Of a stretch of DNA of 64,000 nucleotides, positions 17,033-25,660 are shown piece by piece (position 1 is the first letter of the stretch; the number at the start of each line of letters is the position of its first letter). This stretch comes from Bacillus sp. FJAT-27264 (lineage in GTDB: Bacteria > Bacillota > Bacilli > Paenibacillales > Paenibacillaceae), in NCBI RefSeq assembly GCF_001682855.1, contig NZ_MAQW01000012.1, forward strand, positions 186,001-250,000, in the 5' to 3' direction. Both the position numbers and the translations under genes were made by a program. Below the pieces are notes generated by a model. That model was not told where the DNA came from. It ran no database searches and worked only from the letters and a program-made list of their open reading frames with translations.

Positions 17033-17781
17033 GGTTGCAGACTTCCTTCCGTAGGCCCAACAAATCTTCTGGCCAAATCCGCGACAGGTTCATTAAAAAA
17101 GGAATCACTGCTGTATTCGTGCAGTCCGCCCTTATCCATCATCCATGTTCGGTTACTGATTCTGCGTGCTTGCTCCAGATCATGAGTAACCCAGATGAAA
17201 GTCGTCCCTTCTTTCTTATGCCAATCCAGCAGCAGCGCCTCCACCTTCTGTGTGCTGTTGATATCCAGAGAAGCTGTAATCTCGTCCAGCAAAAGAATCT
17301 CAGGCCGAAGCAATAGCGAACGAATTAGGGAAATCCGCTGCTTCTCTCCGCCTGAACAATCCTCCGCTACTTTACCAAGATCCAGATAATCAAGACCCAG
17401 CTGTTTCAGCAGTTCAGTGGCAAGGGAATCATCGTAAGGCTGCCCATGCAGCCTGCTTACCGTGCGTAAATTATCCTCAATACTACCCGGAAGCATAACC
17501 GCTTGCTGAGCCACATAAGTTACAGCCATTCTCCATTGCCGGGCATGAATATGTTGATAGGACTTACCATTGACCAGCAGATTCCCTTCATCCGGCGTGT
17601 CCAGCAGCGCCATAATTCGCAGCAGCGTACTTTTCCCCTGGCCCGAAGCTCCAACCATTGCAATCCTCGCCGGTTCAGTAATCTCCGCAGAGATCTGTGA
17701 GAATAAATACTTGCTTCGAACGTTAGCATCTGTCGACCAATTCAATTTACCCAAGCTATGGATTTGAAAAATTGCATTCAT
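17029..17781 (-). CDS. fetA: FetA-like ABC transporter ATPase
   Basis: 250 residues with Walker A GASGQGKSTLL (about 43-53), Q-loop YVAQQAV, signature CSGGEKQRISLIRSLLL, Walker B ILLLDEITASLD and H-loop WVTHD. It is the partner of the FetB permease, overlapping it by four bases, and matches FetA/YbbL. It energises metal export across the membrane. Good ribosome binding site (GGAGGAA). An inverted repeat lies immediately upstream. Confidence 0.88.
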   Translation of the reverse strand: MNAIFQIHSLGKLNWSTDANVRSKYLFSQISAEITEPARIAMVGASGQGKSTLLRIMALLDTPDEGNLLVNGKSYQHIHARQWRMAVTYVAQQAVMLPGSIEDNLRTVSRLHGQPYDDSLATELLKQLGLDYLDLGKVAEDCSGGEKQRISLIRSLLLRPEILLLDEITASLDINSTQKVEALLLDWHKKEGTTFIWVTHDLEQARRISNRTWMMDKGGLHEYSSDSFFNEPVADLARRFVGPTEGSLQP

Positions 17782-17795
17782 GTCTATTCCTCCAA

Positions 17796-17820
17796 AACGA
17801 AGGACTAATAATTCTTCGTT
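17796..17820. promoter_or_regulatory. Inverted repeat upstream of fetA
   Basis: AACGAAG and CTTCGTT are separated by 11 bases just before the fetA ribosome binding site. It may be an operator or an RNA hairpin in the leader; no T-run follows, so it is not a terminator. Confidence 0.35.
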
Positions 17821-17885
17821 ATTACTCCTCGTTCATTGTATAACACCTCTCTATGATACGAATTCAATTGCATTTAAATCAACTA

Positions 17886-17922
17886 TTAAAAAGAACGGAT
17901 AAGAACTCAAGGTTCTTATCCG
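17886..17922 (-). terminator. Terminator of the secreted-protein gene
   Basis: A perfect 11-bp stem (CGGATAAGAAC with GTTCTTATCCG, 5-base loop) is followed on the minus strand by a T-rich tract, 36 bp after the stop codon at 17959. Confidence 0.85.
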
Positions 17923-17958
17923 TCTTTAGTTCCGTGCAGATACTATTCTTAGCTACAT

Positions 17959-18897
17959 TTAGTCGTGATGTCTACCTTCATGATGATCCTGTACTTGCTG
18001 CACCTTTTTCCCACTCAAGTCAATGGTATCAGGAGTTGTTTTGTTCAAAGCCGACAATTGAACGTCCAGGCTTGCAGTCAAGGTATGAGACACACCTCGG
18101 GCATCCTTGCCGGTAAATGTAATGTCAAATTGCTGGCGCTGAATTTCATTCGCCGGATTGACCACTGCATTCAAATGGATATTTTGAATTTGCACACCCT
18201 CAGTCAACGCAATATCCTTAGCGTTAAACAGACTGTGCTTGAACAGATTCTCCGGATCGTTCAGCTGCGCTTTCGCCCCGCTGTCCTTCAGATCCTCACG
18301 CTGTGATTGATCCGACAAATGCTTGAAAGCAACCGGTGCGAGCGCTTGAACAACCGCCGGAATTTGCGCACTATCCAGCTGCAGGGAGATATTCTTGGAC
18401 CCGTCGTTTGCTGTGGTAGAGGTGATTTCATTCTTCAAGTTACCAATCAGTGCATCAATGACCGTCTCTTCCTGACTGTTGAACCAAGCTCCATCCTTGT
18501 GCTCTTTGCCTTGTTCCTGATCATCCTTCTCCGCTTTGTCTTGTTTCACAAAGTAGGTGTCGGAGGCATCACTTTTCCAGACTTGTCCATCAGGTTGACT
18601 ATAAAGGTTGAGGTTCTGCGAACCTGCTGTTCCGCTAATCTTGACGGTTCCACTCACCGCTTCATTCTCCAGGTTTGCCTTCAATGTACTCTGTGCCTGA
18701 CTAAGCAGAGAACCGTTATCCTTAAGAACCGCATCGGCCTGAACAGAGACACTTTGCAGATTTTGCACCGTATTTTTCAGCGCAGCCTTGTAATCTTCAT
18801 ACCCCGAGGTTCCCGCAAACGCCGTAAAGCCAGTGGCCAGCATCAGCGCACCACTAATCCCAACTGCACTTCCGGTTAAAAGCCATTTCTTCTTCAT
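17959..18897 (-). CDS. Secreted protein of unknown function with His/Asp-rich tail
   Basis: 312 residues. Signal peptide 1-29 (ending GFTAFAG), then a domain beginning YEDYKAALKNTVQNLQSVSVQADAVL that resembles beta-rich proteins with outer-membrane-carrier-like folds found beside Paenibacillus regulators. A central acidic/lysine linker (about 120-145) and a C-terminal tail DHHEGRHHD with possible metal affinity can be seen. I do not recognise an enzyme motif. It is a single-gene unit with its own terminator, and its promoter carries the same direct-repeat operator as the ABC-transporter operon and the dedA gene. It is therefore probably part of an envelope-stress response. Confidence 0.65.
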   Translation of the reverse strand: MKKKWLLTGSAVGISGALMLATGFTAFAGTSGYEDYKAALKNTVQNLQSVSVQADAVLKDNGSLLSQAQSTLKANLENEAVSGTVKISGTAGSQNLNLYSQPDGQVWKSDASDTYFVKQDKAEKDDQEQGKEHKDGAWFNSQEETVIDALIGNLKNEITSTTANDGSKNISLQLDSAQIPAVVQALAPVAFKHLSDQSQREDLKDSGAKAQLNDPENLFKHSLFNAKDIALTEGVQIQNIHLNAVVNPANEIQRQQFDITFTGKDARGVSHTLTASLDVQLSALNKTTPDTIDLSGKKVQQVQDHHEGRHHD

Positions 18898-18956
18898 GTT
18901 TCTTCCTTCCCTTCATTGCTAGTTTTTATCTTGCACAATGCTAAGCCTAAGTGATA

Positions 18957-18997
18957 ATCCTAAACTCATCGTGAAGAGACTATTAAATAAATCTTAA
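18957..18997 (-). promoter_or_regulatory. Direct-repeat operator and -10 (site 1 of 3)
   Basis: On the minus strand TTAAGATTTATTTAA (18983-18997) has TTAA repeated with an 11-base period; exactly 20 bases later comes TAGGAT (18957-18962) as -10. The same layout occurs at 22640-22680 and 25661-25701. Direct repeats with about one helical turn between half-sites are typical for OmpR/PhoB-type response regulators, one of which is encoded at 22747-23436. Confidence 0.7.
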
Positions 18998-19047
18998 ATC
19001 ATGAATTAGCGGATAAATACCGAAGAAAATTACGTTCGCTTTCCCTC

Positions 19048-20223
19048 CTACAGTTCCAAAAGCGCCTGCCCTTCGGTGATTCTGGGTTTGGCGTGCCGGG
19101 CAACCGGTTGCCGCGCCTCTATCACTTGAAGCACTTCCGAGACAATAAGCTCCGAAGAGGATTTTCGCGAAAAGCTCTTCATTAATTGTTGCTTCTCTTC
19201 TCTATAGCTTCTTTGTTCCAACTGCTGAAGCTGACGGATGAACTGATCTTTATTGTGAACAACATCAATGATTCCTTGGCTTGCCAACGACTCTGCATTG
19301 CCTGCTTCCTGTCCTGGCAGCGGGCGATAAACCATAACCGGGAGGGATTGAGCAATCGCTTCCGTCAAGGTAATCCCGCCCGCTTTGGTCAGCAGACAAG
19401 TTGCGATAGACATCCACTCGTGCATTTTATCCGTATAACCCAGCACATGGACACGATTGTTCTGCTCAAATAAATCCTCAGTCGCCGTTCGAAGCTTGTG
19501 ATTATTCCCACACACAACGATGACATCAAAATCAGATTTATCGACCACACTCTGGATCAAACCGCTAATATTAGACAACACGCCGTATGCGCCTGCCGCT
19601 AGAAGAAGATAACGCCTGTTAATGCTTAGTCCATATTTATCGAGGAGGGCCTCACGATCCTGAAGCTGTTCAAAATCCGGACGAATGGGAATTCCACTAA
19701 CCATGAGTGCTTCTTCCGCTATTCCCGCATCCAGGAAGGCTGGCTTCACACTTTCGGCGGCGAGAAAATACTTGGTAGTATGGGGATGCAGCCATCTTCC
19801 ATGCAATACATAATCCGTCAGGACTGTGAAAGTCGGGACTGGACGCCCCGTCTCCTTGATAAGCTGAGCGGCAGCTAAATACGGAAAGGTATGAATAATG
19901 ATATCCGGTCGTATCTTATCAAGGATCTCCTGCACCTGCCGCTTGCCCATGGAATGAACCCATCTCCCCAAGGGGTGTCCCGGATTCATCCTGCTCGTCA
20001 GCGCGTACACCAATCCGTAGATTTCTTGTGAAAGGACAGAGCCATTCAAATAGAATCTGCGGAAGATCTCATTCACACGAGGGTATACATCAGCAAGCAT
20101 GTCTACGGTGTGGACACGGCGAATACCTCTGTTTTTAAAAGCGAGATCGATGGCCTCAGCGACTTTCACATGACCGTCTCCGAATTTGGAGGTTACAATA
20201 AGTACTACTGGATTCTGCTTCAT
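19048..20223 (-). CDS. Glycosyltransferase of the MGDG synthase/UgtP family
   Basis: 391 residues, GT28-type. The N-terminal acceptor domain begins VVLIVTSKFGDGHVKVAEAI (the GxGH-like loop of MurG/MGDG synthases); the C-terminal donor domain contains VCGNNHKLR, VLGYTDKMHEWM, LLTKAGGITLTEAIAQSLPVMVYRPLPGQEAGNAE, the nucleotide-sugar binding motif. Known relatives add glucose or galactose from UDP-sugars to diacylglycerol, making glycolipids and lipoteichoic-acid anchors at the inner membrane face. It is the last of four genes in the operon 22572-19048, 27 bp after the COG4705-like gene. Remodelling of membrane lipids under envelope stress is the likely role. Confidence 0.8.
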   Translation of the reverse strand: MKQNPVVLIVTSKFGDGHVKVAEAIDLAFKNRGIRRVHTVDMLADVYPRVNEIFRRFYLNGSVLSQEIYGLVYALTSRMNPGHPLGRWVHSMGKRQVQEILDKIRPDIIIHTFPYLAAAQLIKETGRPVPTFTVLTDYVLHGRWLHPHTTKYFLAAESVKPAFLDAGIAEEALMVSGIPIRPDFEQLQDREALLDKYGLSINRRYLLLAAGAYGVLSNISGLIQSVVDKSDFDVIVVCGNNHKLRTATEDLFEQNNRVHVLGYTDKMHEWMSIATCLLTKAGGITLTEAIAQSLPVMVYRPLPGQEAGNAESLASQGIIDVVHNKDQFIRQLQQLEQRSYREEKQQLMKSFSRKSSSELIVSEVLQVIEARQPVARHAKPRITEGQALLEL

Positions 20224-20250
20224 AGAAAAACGCCTCGTTTCGCTTGCCTT

Positions 20251-21033
20251 CTAGTTCAGAGAAATCTGATCTTTCTTAGTTTTGGTCAAATATAGAACCA
20301 AGCCCAAGATAATAACGATAAAAATAATGCTGGTGCCAGTCGTCCCCAGTTCAAGTCCACCTTCACTACGGGGCTGTGACAAGTAATCTCCCAGTGACGC
20401 CCCCATAGGGCGGGTCAGGATATACGCCATCCAAAACGCGACTACAGCATTCAGCTTCAAACGGAAGTGGGCCAAAGTGATCAATCCAATAATAGCAGCA
20501 AAGATCACTGCTGAGACCAGGTACCCCAGATTCAGACTTTCGGCGACAAGATCACCGGCTGCCGTTCCCAGTGCAAAGGTGAAGAGAATCGCCAGCCAGT
20601 AGAATGCTTCCCGCTTTCTTGTGGTAATGGAATGGATCGACAACGTCTTCTCGCTTGCGTACCAAGCCACGAAGGTAACCAGTAGTGCCAACGAGAAGTA
20701 TAGAGTTGTTGATTCCAGCGGTACCCCGAGATTGTCAACGAGGTTGTCAGTAATTAGTGTCCCTACAACGCTGATCAGTACGACTGCCAGCCAATACAAT
20801 GAAGGAATATATCTATTGGCCGAAATTTGGAAGAATAGGGCGACAATCAGCAGACCCGTTATTGCGAGAGTGGTGATGGTTAATCCCCAATTCAAATTAA
20901 AATTGAGATAATCTGCGGCCGTTTCTCCCACGGTCGTAGCCATGATTTTAATCAACCAGAAAAAGATCGTGACCTGCGGAACCTTGTTCCATAATTGCTG
21001 TTCTCTCTCTACTAAAGTGCTTGTGCTACTCAT
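20251..21033 (-). CDS. COG4705-like multi-pass membrane protein with fourfold internal repeat
   Basis: I place the start at the ATG at 21031-21033, preceded by AAGGGGAATGG; the 260-residue product has about eight membrane helices. It contains four related units of about 60 residues, each with two helices and a signature of the type T-x-G-(E/D)-x-x-(A)-D-x-L: TTVGETAADYL, TLITDNLVDNLG, TAAGDLVAESLNLGY and RPMGASLGDYLSQP. This is the pattern of the uncharacterised COG4705 membrane proteins. The function is unknown. It is co-transcribed with an ABC-2 transporter and a glycolipid glycosyltransferase. Confidence 0.75.
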   Translation of the reverse strand: MSSTSTLVEREQQLWNKVPQVTIFFWLIKIMATTVGETAADYLNFNLNWGLTITTLAITGLLIVALFFQISANRYIPSLYWLAVVLISVVGTLITDNLVDNLGVPLESTTLYFSLALLVTFVAWYASEKTLSIHSITTRKREAFYWLAILFTFALGTAAGDLVAESLNLGYLVSAVIFAAIIGLITLAHFRLKLNAVVAFWMAYILTRPMGASLGDYLSQPRSEGGLELGTTGTSIIFIVIILGLVLYLTKTKKDQISLN

Positions 21034-21092
21034 TGACCCATTCCCCTTCCATATAACAGCATGAATGATTTGCTTAGCGCCAAAATTCCAGG

Positions 21093-21842
21093 CTAGACCT
21101 CCTTCCTCTCGAAGAAGATGTAGCCCAGGGCCAGAAACATAACCAGGCTGGATAAGACAAAAACCGAACCCGTTGCCAGTTTGGCAACGGAGATGGAATG
21201 GCCAAGCCATAAGGAATACCAGCCTGTATATGAAGTTATGGAGAAAGAAGAGAAGCCTTGCAGAAAGTAAGGAGCGGCTTTGGTCCCCGCGTATAATAGA
21301 ATTGAGAACACAAGAAATCCGCCAGCGCTTCGGAAAAATTGGGCCATGCATACAAACAATGCTGCTAGGGACCACATGGACAGGAACGCTGCTACGTAAG
21401 CTTTTAGTAATCCGAAAGCGTCTATGCTTCCTGTTCCAGGGGTTCCAAATATTAGATTACAAAGGGTGCTTACAGTTCCGAGAAGAAGCAGCAATGCTCC
21501 GATGGCTACCCCGAGCGCAAGGAATTTAGCTGTATAAGCACCTAATCTCGTAATGGGCCGCAGCAGGGCCAATTTCAAAGTCCGGGAGGAGACTTCCTGC
21601 GGAAATAAATCAGCAATCTCCAGAAACAGAAACAGCGGAATCAAGAAGATTGTATAGATCTCCAGCATCTGGACTGGATAGGTTGGACTGGCCGTAAACA
21701 GTCCCAGAACAGGCTGCAGTGAATGGAATAGTGCAATCAGCAGCAACGGAATGAATACGGATAATGCGAAGAAGAAGATTGTCTTTTTACGATAGATCAT
21801 GAGCTGTAGTTCGTTTTTAAGTCCTGCTGTCAAGCCGTCCAT
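21093..21842 (-). CDS. ABC-2 type transporter permease
   Basis: 249 residues with six membrane helices: an N-terminal cytoplasmic start (GLKNELQLMIYRKKTIFFF), a large loop, EVSSRTLKLALLRPITRLGAYTAKFLALG (typical ABC-2/NosY-type coupling region) and a C-terminal helix ending FFERKEV. Its start lies inside the end of the ATPase gene (26-base overlap), so the two are coupled. It is probably the membrane part of an exporter for a peptide or lipid, possibly for self-protection against antimicrobial peptides. Substrate unknown. Confidence 0.8.
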   Translation of the reverse strand: MDGLTAGLKNELQLMIYRKKTIFFFALSVFIPLLLIALFHSLQPVLGLFTASPTYPVQMLEIYTIFLIPLFLFLEIADLFPQEVSSRTLKLALLRPITRLGAYTAKFLALGVAIGALLLLLGTVSTLCNLIFGTPGTGSIDAFGLLKAYVAAFLSMWSLAALFVCMAQFFRSAGGFLVFSILLYAGTKAAPYFLQGFSSFSITSYTGWYSLWLGHSISVAKLATGSVFVLSSLVMFLALGYIFFERKEV

Positions 21843-22572
21843 CGTTCATCAGCGCCTTTCCTTTTTGAAGTTCCGCGATATAATACTGCTCCAGTGAGAG
21901 ATTATCCGTCAGCAGCTCCTGTACGTTGCCTTCACGGATCAGAACGCCTTGATTCAAGATTCCCACTCTGTTACAGAGCTGCTCCAATTCATGAATCATG
22001 TGACTGGAGATCAGGAAGGTAATTCCTTGTTCAGCAGATAGTTGTTTTACTAGCAAGCGGAAGTGAACAACCCCTTCAATATCCAGCCCATTCGTCGGCT
22101 CATCCCAGATGACAAGTTCGGGGGAGTGCAGAATCGAAGAGGCCATGGCAAGCTTCTGCTTCATGCCGGTGGAAAAGTGTCTTATTTTTTCTTTACCAAA
22201 CGCTGTAAGACCGACCGCCTCAAGTACTTCATCAATTCGCTGCGCCCGGATATTCGGATAAAAGCTGGCATTCAGCTTCAAGTATTGAACCGCAGTAACG
22301 TAATCGTAAAAATCAGCGGATTCAATCATACAGCCCACCTTCCGCATCCCTGATGCGAAGGAATGCTCCAAATCTTCTCCGAATAATGAAATGCTTCCGA
22401 AGCTTGGAGAAATCAGTCCGGTCAGCATTTTTAGAAGAGTCGTTTTGCCGGCACCATTAGGTCCAAGCAACCCGTAGATATCCCCTTTTTGCAGCACCAG
22501 ATTCACACCGCTAATACCTCTACCGTTTCGGAATTCCTTGCTTACTTCTGTTAACTTCGCTATATCCTCCAT
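21817..22572 (-). CDS. ABC transporter ATPase (ABC-2 partner)
   Basis: 251 residues with Walker A GPNGAGKTTLL, Q-loop CMIESADFYDYVT, signature FSTGMKQKLAMASSIL, Walker B LVIWDEPTNGLD and H-loop SSHMIHE. The order and the C-terminal extension resemble ATPases of bacitracin/lantibiotic-immunity-type exporters. First gene of the operon that continues with the permease, the COG4705-like protein and the glycosyltransferase. The direct-repeat operator (22666-22680) lies 94 bp upstream of its start, suggesting control by the adjacent two-component system. Confidence 0.85.
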   Translation of the reverse strand: MEDIAKLTEVSKEFRNGRGISGVNLVLQKGDIYGLLGPNGAGKTTLLKMLTGLISPSFGSISLFGEDLEHSFASGMRKVGCMIESADFYDYVTAVQYLKLNASFYPNIRAQRIDEVLEAVGLTAFGKEKIRHFSTGMKQKLAMASSILHSPELVIWDEPTNGLDIEGVVHFRLLVKQLSAEQGITFLISSHMIHELEQLCNRVGILNQGVLIREGNVQELLTDNLSLEQYYIAELQKGKALMNDGRLDSRT

Positions 22573-22639
22573 GTCTATTCCCCCTTAGCTACAATGTCTG
22601 GTTCCCGGAAACTTTCCCGCAACATTAGACTACAGGGTA

Positions 22640-22680
22640 AATCTAAAATGGCGATGAACAGACCCTTAAATAATTATTAA
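22640..22680 (-). promoter_or_regulatory. Direct-repeat operator and -10 (site 2 of 3)
   Basis: On the minus strand TTAATAATTATTTAA (22666-22680) has TTAA at an 11-base period, and TAGATT (22640-22645) follows after exactly 20 bases. It controls the four-gene ABC-transporter operon. Confidence 0.7.
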
Positions 22681-22695
22681 CTCCCTTGATAACAA

Positions 22696-22734
22696 AAAAA
22701 GCCAAAGCATCATCCGTAGATTAGCTTTGGCTTT
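22696..22734 (-). terminator. Terminator of the two-component operon
   Basis: A perfect 11-bp stem (AAAGCCAAAGC with GCTTTGGCTTT) followed on the minus strand by a T-run lies just after the response regulator stop codon. Confidence 0.85.
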
Positions 22735-22746
22735 GCTGTATTCATT

Positions 22747-23436
22747 TTAGGGACGGAATCGATAGCCAGCCCCCCACAACGTCTCAATATATACTGGATT
22801 GGCGGAATCCTCTTCGATTTTCTCCCGCAGCTTGCGGATATGCACGGTCACCGTCTGTGTATCACCAAGCGAGTCGATGCCCCATAACCGCTCGAAGAGC
22901 TGATCCTTGCTGAATACATGATTGGGATGTTGCGCCAGAAAATAAAGCAGATCAAATTCCTTGGTTGTCAGCGTGACCTCTTCATCTCTGACAAAAGCTC
23001 GGCGGGAGTCGGGATTCAAACGTAGCCCCCTGATTTCAAGCTCTGTTGTGGATGGTCCACTTCCCTTCAGACGGTCATAACGTGACAAATGGGCTTTGAC
23101 TCTGGCGACCAGTTCTGCGGGCTTGAAGGGCTTGGTCATATAGTCATCCGCGCCAAGCCCAAGCCCGCGCACAATGTCTATATCCTCCCGTCGTGCAGTG
23201 ACCATTAGGATAGGAATATCCAGCACGTCACGGATTTTTTTGCACACCTCAAAGCCATTCAGCTTGGGCAGCATCACATCCAGCACGATTAATTCAAATT
23301 TGCCGCTAAGACCAAGCTCCAGCCCCTGTTCTCCATCAACAGCGATCTCCGTTCGATATCCGTTCATCTCCAAATAATCCCGCTGAAGCTCGGCAATGGA
23401 AGGTTCATCTTCTACGATCAGTATCGTTCTCTGCAT
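22747..23436 (-). CDS. OmpR/PhoB-family response regulator
   Basis: 229 residues. Receiver domain 1-120 with acidic pocket (VEDEP), phospho-acceptor Asp in IVLDVMLPKLNGFEV, the switch Thr (MVTAR) and Lys (MTKPF). Winged-helix DNA-binding domain 130-229 with TLTTKEFDLLYFLAQHPNHVFSKDQLFERLWG and TVTVHIRKLREKIEED. It overlaps the kinase gene by 32 bases. Kinase-before-regulator order is less common than the reverse. Members of this family bind direct repeats with about an 11-base period, matching the three TTAA-N7-TTAA sites found nearby. Confidence 0.92.
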   Translation of the reverse strand: MQRTILIVEDEPSIAELQRDYLEMNGYRTEIAVDGEQGLELGLSGKFELIVLDVMLPKLNGFEVCKKIRDVLDIPILMVTARREDIDIVRGLGLGADDYMTKPFKPAELVARVKAHLSRYDRLKGSGPSTTELEIRGLRLNPDSRRAFVRDEEVTLTTKEFDLLYFLAQHPNHVFSKDQLFERLWGIDSLGDTQTVTVHIRKLREKIEEDSANPVYIETLWGAGYRFRP

Positions 23437-24910
23437 GGACCATCGCCTCCTCTTCTATCGGTAACACAATTCGAATCACCATTCCCTCACCTTCCTGGCT
23501 GTCCGCATAAATGGCCCCCCCATGCTCAACTATGATCTGCTTAGCGATGGCAAGACCGAGACCACTCCCGCCTGTTTTCGTATTTCTGGATTGCTCCGCA
23601 CGGTAAAACCGTTCGAATAAATGCTCAGCGGCTTCCGATGGAACACCGGGACCATTGTCTCCGATAGCCAGCGTAAGAAATTGCTCCTCTATGCGGGTGC
23701 TGACGGTGATCTTCTTGTTCGGCTTATCCATATACTTCAGACTGTTCTGAATGATGTTGCCGAGCACTCGCTTAAACGAGTCCCGGTCTACAGCAACCTT
23801 GGCTGCTTCCCCGCCGTCCATATCAATTTGCAAATCTACCTTCTGTTTTTCCAGCTCCACCTTCAGCTCGTCCGCCCAGTCATTTAGGAAAGCGAGGATC
23901 GGTACGGATTCAAAGGAAAACGGCAGCTTCTGCATATCCAGCTTGGAGTACAAAAATAATTCATCAATCAGATGATCCATTTCACCGGCCTTGGTAGCAA
24001 TAGTGCGCATGTATTTTTCGTTTTTTTCAGGTGAATCCGCAATACCTTCCAAGATTCCGTCCACGTAGCCTTTTATAGCAGTAATCGGTGTTTTTAAATC
24101 ATGGGAAATATTCGTAATCAATTCTTTGCGGTTGTTCTCATATTGCTGCTGGACTTGAATAGACTCCTGAAGCCTGGACCTCATCTCTTCAAAGGCCATG
24201 CCTAACTGTCCGAGCTCATCCTTGCCGCGGATCTCCACCTTGAAATCCAGATCACCGTCGGTCACCATTCGCGCAGCTTTACGCAGTTCAAGCAAGGGAC
24301 GGATAATTCGTCTCGACATATAGGTAGTCAGCAAGGTATGTGTCAGCAAGAGGACAACGACGGTGGATAGAAATAGAATCGGAAAAAACGTTCGCACAAA
24401 TTGAACCAGTGGGTCGATTTTACTCACCAAAAAAATACTTACCGGTTCTGCATCCTTGGATAATAAATCAAACTGAACAATCTGATACGAGTCATTGTTA
24501 TATTTCTCCCTAAAGGGCTCATTATGAGCTCCAGCTTGTTTGAAATCCGGCAGGCTGTCGATAAGCCCTTTCTTTAGGAGGAGATCGTCTGAGGCATACA
24601 ATGCTTTATGGTCTGTACGAATATAAATAGAAGTGTTCTTCTTGAGCATATCTGCGGATAAATCATTCAAAAAAACAGGGTCTGAAAGTAATTCTTTGTT
24701 TTGCATGAAGGTGTGTTTGATCAGATCGCGGGTATCCCTCTCTTCCATACCTTCAAATTTACTCCCATAGGCACTTTTAAGGCTTTGCACATCCCCATGA
24801 TAGACGATAGTTAGTAGTATAGCTGTTATCAGAATCAGAAGCAGCGGTACCACCAACATTGCCGCGTACGACAGCAGAAATTTCATTCGAATGGACATAT
24901 CGCCAATCAC
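23405..24910 (-). CDS. Sensor histidine kinase
   Basis: 501 residues. Two membrane helices (about 12-33 and 168-188) flank a 130-residue extracellular domain; HAMP 189-240 (SRRIIRPLLELRKAARMVTDGDLDFKV); dimerisation/phospho-acceptor ELITNISHDLKTPITAIKGY; ATPase domain with NIIQNSLKYM, GDNGPGV and GGSGLGLAIAKQIIVEHGG. The extracellular domain is large enough to bind a ligand directly, unlike the intramembrane-sensing BceS type. The start may be the GTG at 24910 or the ATG at 24898; the spacing to GAGGTAGGG does not decide. Probably co-transcribed with the dedA gene 82 bp upstream. Confidence 0.9.
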   Translation of the reverse strand: MIGDMSIRMKFLLSYAAMLVVPLLLILITAILLTIVYHGDVQSLKSAYGSKFEGMEERDTRDLIKHTFMQNKELLSDPVFLNDLSADMLKKNTSIYIRTDHKALYASDDLLLKKGLIDSLPDFKQAGAHNEPFREKYNNDSYQIVQFDLLSKDAEPVSIFLVSKIDPLVQFVRTFFPILFLSTVVVLLLTHTLLTTYMSRRIIRPLLELRKAARMVTDGDLDFKVEIRGKDELGQLGMAFEEMRSRLQESIQVQQQYENNRKELITNISHDLKTPITAIKGYVDGILEGIADSPEKNEKYMRTIATKAGEMDHLIDELFLYSKLDMQKLPFSFESVPILAFLNDWADELKVELEKQKVDLQIDMDGGEAAKVAVDRDSFKRVLGNIIQNSLKYMDKPNKKITVSTRIEEQFLTLAIGDNGPGVPSEAAEHLFERFYRAEQSRNTKTGGSGLGLAIAKQIIVEHGGAIYADSQEGEGMVIRIVLPIEEEAMVHAENDTDRRR

Positions 24911-24992
24911 CCTACCTCTATTTGTTCCAGAATGTACTTATCATACGTCATTTCACATGATATCTAAAAGTACAACATCCGTTGTTGTAAAG

Positions 24993-25607
24993 TCAGACTG
25001 TTCGATCCTTCCTTCTGCGCAGCAACCACCACACGAGAAGTAACAGCACCACACCGCAAATGGCATAACTAAACGGACGTAAATACTGCTCTACAATACT
25101 CCAGTTTCCTCCTAAACGATACCCTAAATATAGCAGGGCCAAATTCCAGGGAATACAGCCAAGTAAGGTAAATGCAGCAAACTTCCAGGTCTTCATACCT
25201 GCAATCCCTGCCGGCAAGGAGATAAAGGTACGGACAAAGGGTAGCATACGGGTGAAAAACACAGTGCTCTCTCCAAAACGCTCGAACCAGCGTTCCGCTT
25301 GCTCCAGATGATGCTCATTCAGCAAAATATATTTGCCATACTTCTGGAGCAGGCGCCGTCCCCCGGCTCGGCCCACATAATATGCAAGGATTGAACCTAA
25401 GAGATTCCCGATGATTCCTGCCACAGCCACTTCCATAAATGAAAGTGAGCCTTGAGCAACCAGCCAGCCACCGCTGAGCATAATCACCTCGCTCGGAATA
25501 GGAATGCAGGCGCTCTCCAGGATCATGCCTATCCATATCCCCCATACTCCCATTGTGTTTACCAGATGCAGGGCTGTTTCAGATATCCAGGATAATAATT
25601 GGTGCAC
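24993..25607 (-). CDS. DedA-family membrane protein (GTG start)
   Basis: 204 residues starting with GTG (25605-25607), eight bases after GGAGTG. Typical DedA/YngC features: GMILESACIPIPSEVIMLSGGWL with the membrane-embedded acidic residue, GNLLGSILAYYVGRAGG, and FTRMLPFVRTFISLPAGIAGMKTWKFAAFTLLGCIPWNLALL with essential arginines. DedA proteins recycle undecaprenyl phosphate or phospholipids across the membrane and affect resistance to cationic peptides. It is the first gene before the two-component system, and its promoter has operator site 3, so the whole group may be autoregulated. Confidence 0.88.
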   Translation of the reverse strand: MHQLLSWISETALHLVNTMGVWGIWIGMILESACIPIPSEVIMLSGGWLVAQGSLSFMEVAVAGIIGNLLGSILAYYVGRAGGRRLLQKYGKYILLNEHHLEQAERWFERFGESTVFFTRMLPFVRTFISLPAGIAGMKTWKFAAFTLLGCIPWNLALLYLGYRLGGNWSIVEQYLRPFSYAICGVVLLLLVWWLLRRRKDRTV

Positions 25608-25660
25608 GAATATTCACTCCGTTTCAATTAAAAAATTCGTCTAAACCAATGTAATGCCCA

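Noticed and set aside
20251..21375. Longer N-terminus for the COG4705-like protein reaching into the permease gene
   Set aside because: The extra 114 residues read antisense-like filler from the overlapping permease gene; AAGGGGAATGG before the ATG at 21033 marks the real start.
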